Below, piece after piece: positions 61,729 to 64,000 of a DNA stretch of 64,000 nucleotides. The position numbers and the translations under genes were made by a program. The notes below the pieces were generated by a model that was given only the letters and a program-made list of their open reading frames with translations, was not told where the DNA came from and did not search any database. Source of the DNA: Saccharothrix luteola (GTDB taxonomy: Bacteria > Actinomycetota > Actinomycetes > Mycobacteriales > Pseudonocardiaceae); NCBI RefSeq assembly GCF_020859565.1, contig NZ_JAJHUO010000019.1, positions 124,001-188,000 of the forward strand, in the 5' to 3' direction. The stretch's first letter is position 1; each line of letters opens with the position of its first letter.

Positions 61729-62610
61729 ATGGGCGACCTCGCGTTCGACCAGGACCTGGTGCGGGCACTGCTGCGCGATCAGCACCCGGATCTCGCGGAC
61801 CTCGAAGTCCGGGACGTCGACGGGGGCTGGGGCAACCAGGTGTGGCGGCTCGGGGACGAGTTGGCCGTGCGCTTGCCGCGGGTCGATCGCGGGCCCGCCA
61901 TGCTGCACGCCGAGCAGACGTGGCTGCCGGTGTTGGCCGACGGCCTGCCGCTGCCGACGCCCGTCCCGGTGCGCCTCGGCCGGCCGTCCAGCCTGTTCGG
62001 GCACCCTTGGACGATCGTGCGCTGGGTCGAGGGCGAACCGGCCGACCACACGCCGATCACCCGTGCCGACGCGGCCGAGGTCCTCGCGGAGTTCCTTAGC
62101 GCGCTGCACGACCCCGCGCCCGCCGACGCGCCGGTCAACCCGACGCGCGGCGTCCCCCTGGCTCGGTTGCGCGGCGGGTTCGACGGCTGGTTGGAGCTCA
62201 TCGCCGGCCACCCGGGTGCCGACGGCGCGCGGGAGGTCTGGGACGAGGCCGTGGCGGCGCCCGTCTGGTCGGACGCGCCGCGGTGGCTGCACGGTGACCT
62301 GCACCCGGCGAACGTCGTCGTCCGCGACGGGACGCTCGCCGGGGTGATCGACTTCGGCGAGCTGTGCTCGGGCGATCCCGCCACCGACCTCGCCGCCGCC
62401 TGGGTCCTGCTGCCCGCCGGCGCGGCGGGTCGGTTCTTCGACGCCTACGGGCAGGCCGACGACGCGACCGTCACCCGGGCCCGCGGCTGGGCCGTCCTGC
62501 GCGCCCTGGTCCTGATCGGGATCGGGCGCAATGGGAGGCTCGGCCTGCCCGGCGGCAAACCGACCTGGGAACCCGCGGGCCACGCCGCGCTGGAACGCGC
62601 CCTGGCCTGA
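61729..62610 (+). CDS. Aminoglycoside phosphotransferase-family kinase
   Basis: This is a 293-residue protein. APH features are the GGWGNQVWRLGDELAVRLP nucleotide loop, WLHGDLHPANVVV catalytic loop (about 187-199) and VIDFGELCSGDPATDLA. Homologues include aminoglycoside, macrolide and homoserine-type kinases; the sequence alone does not show resistance. The start is ATG 61729 after AAGGG. Confidence 0.88.
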   Translation: MGDLAFDQDLVRALLRDQHPDLADLEVRDVDGGWGNQVWRLGDELAVRLPRVDRGPAMLHAEQTWLPVLADGLPLPTPVPVRLGRPSSLFGHPWTIVRWVEGEPADHTPITRADAAEVLAEFLSALHDPAPADAPVNPTRGVPLARLRGGFDGWLELIAGHPGADGAREVWDEAVAAPVWSDAPRWLHGDLHPANVVVRDGTLAGVIDFGELCSGDPATDLAAAWVLLPAGAAGRFFDAYGQADDATVTRARGWAVLRALVLIGIGRNGRLGLPGGKPTWEPAGHAALERALA

Positions 62611-62630
62611 CGGCCACGTGCGGGGGGACA

Positions 62631-64000
62631 TCAGCCGAACGCCACCAGGTACGTGGCCACCACCGCGAGCAGGTACACCGGGTAGCCGACGCGGGAGGCC
62701 CGGGCGAGCCGGCGTTCCGCGTCGTCGCGCCGCACCGACGCCAGCCGCTTGCGGAGCATGGCGACGAGCACGCACCCGGCGGCCAGCAGGATGAACGCGT
62801 AGTAGCCCCACTCCAGCGCGACCGTGTAGCTGACCGACGGCAGTTGCGACGTCACGTTGTTCAGCAGCACGGCCGTGCTCAGGATCGCCGTGACGCCCAT
62901 CGACACGGGTGCGGCGCCGTCGGTGGCCTTGAAGAACAGCGACAGGTACGTGACGGAGATCAGCAGCAGCAGCGGCAGCAGGTTCTTCAGCAGGAACGGC
63001 AGCGTGTCGCGGACGATCTCCACCTCGCCCGTGTACTGGCTGTAGTAGATGCCCCCGGCGGCGCCGACCGCGGAGCCGTCGCCGAGAGCGTCGCTGCTGC
63101 CGACCGTCCGCTGGAAGAAGCGGGCCGACGTGGCCAGCCAGTTCGGGATGTCGTTGATCGTCGCCTCCGCGTCCGCGCCGCTGCGCAGGTGGTGCTCGGG
63201 CGGCACGTCGAGGATCTCCTTGTCGGTCACGTACACGACCTCGTCGGCGGTCCGGGTCCGGTTCTGCAGGACGACTTCGAGGCGCTGGTGGTCGAACGGG
63301 AAGCTGCGGAACTCGAAGCCGTTCTTGAACCGGTCGGCCACCCGGTACAGCCGGTAGGTGCCGTCCGCGCCGGTGACGTCGCGCAGCGGCTCGCCCAGCT
63401 CCAGGCCCGGCTCGACCGCGTTGATGAAGTGCACGTCCGCCGCCGTGTGCGGGCCGGTGTACTTGAGCCACAGGAAGAAGTCCATGAAGTACGTGCCGTC
63501 GCGGGTGTCGAGGTCGCGCAGCTCGTTGATGTTGATGCCGGTGGCCACGACCTGGCGGCGGGTGAGGTACCGGTCCTCGCCGATCGCGATCACCGTGCCG
63601 TCGGCGAGGCCTGCGCCCAACGCCTCGGGCGTCGGCGGCTCGTACACCGTCAGCTGCACGGGCGCGGACACCAGTCGCTCGCCGTCGCTGGTCACGAACG
63701 ACACCGGCATCTGCGCCGAGCCGTTGGCGGTGAAGTACAGCGGGCCGAGCAGCGCCGGGAACGCGTTCTTCTTGTCCTTCAACGCGGCGAGGCTGTCGCG
63801 CAGCCGCTCGCGGTCGTCGGCGAGGGTCGTCTCGTCGAGGCCGATGCGGTGGGCGGTGACGACGTGCAGACCGACGTTGAGCGCCTCCCGGGCGGTGGCG
63901 GCGTGCCAGCGCGGGCGTTCGCCGTACCGCCGCTGGTAGTCCTCGGCCCAGGCCAGCGCGGGGCCGGACAGCGAGTCGTGCGCCATCGGGGTCGCCAGGT
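62631..64000 (-). CDS. Pentameric ligand-gated ion channel homologue with upstream PBP domain (partial)
   Basis: The frame is open to the right edge; the start is outside the window (an ATG at 63986 is internal). Reading from the N-terminal side, residues up to about 140 (LAWAEDYQRRYGERPRWHAA; FVTSDGERLVSA) look like the end of a type I periplasmic-binding domain. Next comes a Cys-loop-receptor beta-sandwich (TYFMDFFLWLKYTG; the signature FPFDHQ replaces the Cys-loop, as in prokaryotic channels). Four membrane helices follow: M1 LLPLLLLISVTYLSLFF, M2 MGVTAILSTAVLLNNVTSQL, M3 WGYYAFILLAAGCVLVAML and M4 VGYPVYLLAVVATYLVAF. It should form a membrane pentamer gated by an external ligand. Confidence 0.82.
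   Translation of the reverse strand, partial: LATPMAHDSLSGPALAWAEDYQRRYGERPRWHAATAREALNVGLHVVTAHRIGLDETTLADDRERLRDSLAALKDKKNAFPALLGPLYFTANGSAQMPVSFVTSDGERLVSAPVQLTVYEPPTPEALGAGLADGTVIAIGEDRYLTRRQVVATGININELRDLDTRDGTYFMDFFLWLKYTGPHTAADVHFINAVEPGLELGEPLRDVTGADGTYRLYRVADRFKNGFEFRSFPFDHQRLEVVLQNRTRTADEVVYVTDKEILDVPPEHHLRSGADAEATINDIPNWLATSARFFQRTVGSSDALGDGSAVGAAGGIYYSQYTGEVEIVRDTLPFLLKNLLPLLLLISVTYLSLFFKATDGAAPVSMGVTAILSTAVLLNNVTSQLPSVSYTVALEWGYYAFILLAAGCVLVAMLRKRLASVRRDDAERRLARASRVGYPVYLLAVVATYLVAFG

Noticed and set aside
1-64000. tRNA, rRNA, insertion sequences, prophage, toxin-antitoxin or BGC core genes
   Set aside because: Looked for cloverleaf-like and transposase/integrase-like signals and PKS/NRPS motifs; none was found by eye, though small RNAs cannot be excluded without a covariance search.

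Overview
This window is one contiguous stretch of very high-GC actinobacterial chromosome. It shows frequent GTG starts (and some TTG), ATGA/GTGA/TGATG gene overlaps, transmembrane Ser/Thr kinases, a mycothiol-pathway remnant, and Tat/lipoprotein exporters. The gene styles fit the Pseudonocardiales (Saccharothrix, Lentzea or Actinosynnema-like), but that placement is an inference from flavour, not from a marker gene. No rRNA, tRNA, CRISPR array, phage or transposase gene was seen.

Layout. 1-2146: a cell-wall lytic transglycosylase (cut by the left edge) with a possible CRP-class promoter, and a secreted alpha/beta hydrolase. 2351-8485: two large receptor-like proteins, each a P-loop-type cytoplasmic module, one membrane segment and a big ectodomain (a periplasmic-binding-protein fold in one, three beta-rich repeats in the other). 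8491-10040: a metallo-beta-lactamase-fold hydrolase preceded by the relics of a deleted mscR and a deleted cytochrome P450, then a LysE exporter. 10205-19396: a conserved hypothetical, two ROK regulators and a complete ribose/xylose-type sugar ABC importer with an oxidoreductase and an isomerase, the core of it translationally coupled. 19871-29890: a P450/CoA-transferase divergent pair, a membrane protein, a receptor Ser/Thr kinase, a double GNAT, an M28 membrane peptidase and an Lnt-like amidase/acyltransferase. 29874-35211: TetR with a double operator, a decayed DHFR-like gene, and a LacI-controlled mannonate dehydratase/glycosidase pair. 35222-37731: a sirtuin, phenylalanine hydroxylase and a methyltransferase.

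38283-54990 is a Wzx/Wzy-type extracellular polysaccharide locus. It holds a phosphoglycosyl transferase for initiation, four glycosyltransferases, a GT87-like mannosyl/arabinosyl-type transferase, flippase, ligase/polymerase, a Wzz-like chain-length protein, polysaccharide deacetylase, a WecB-type epimerase, an FAD oxidoreductase and a secreted GHL15-type hydrolase. It is interrupted by a noncoding array of 22-bp-period repeats with a long hairpin. 55166-62610 carries a lysyl-oxidase-like secreted protein, a second Ser/Thr kinase, an alpha/beta hydrolase with a divergent MocR regulator, a squalene-cyclase-fold protein, a DUF2332 protein and an aminoglycoside-phosphotransferase-like kinase.

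62631-64000 is the C-terminal part of a pentameric ligand-gated ion channel homologue. Its upstream portion reads as the end of a periplasmic-binding-protein domain, so this appears to be a PBP-channel fusion running off the right edge. The most unusual signals are this channel, the receptor pair at 2351-8485, the coupled mscR relic, and the 22-bp repeat cassette inside the polysaccharide locus.
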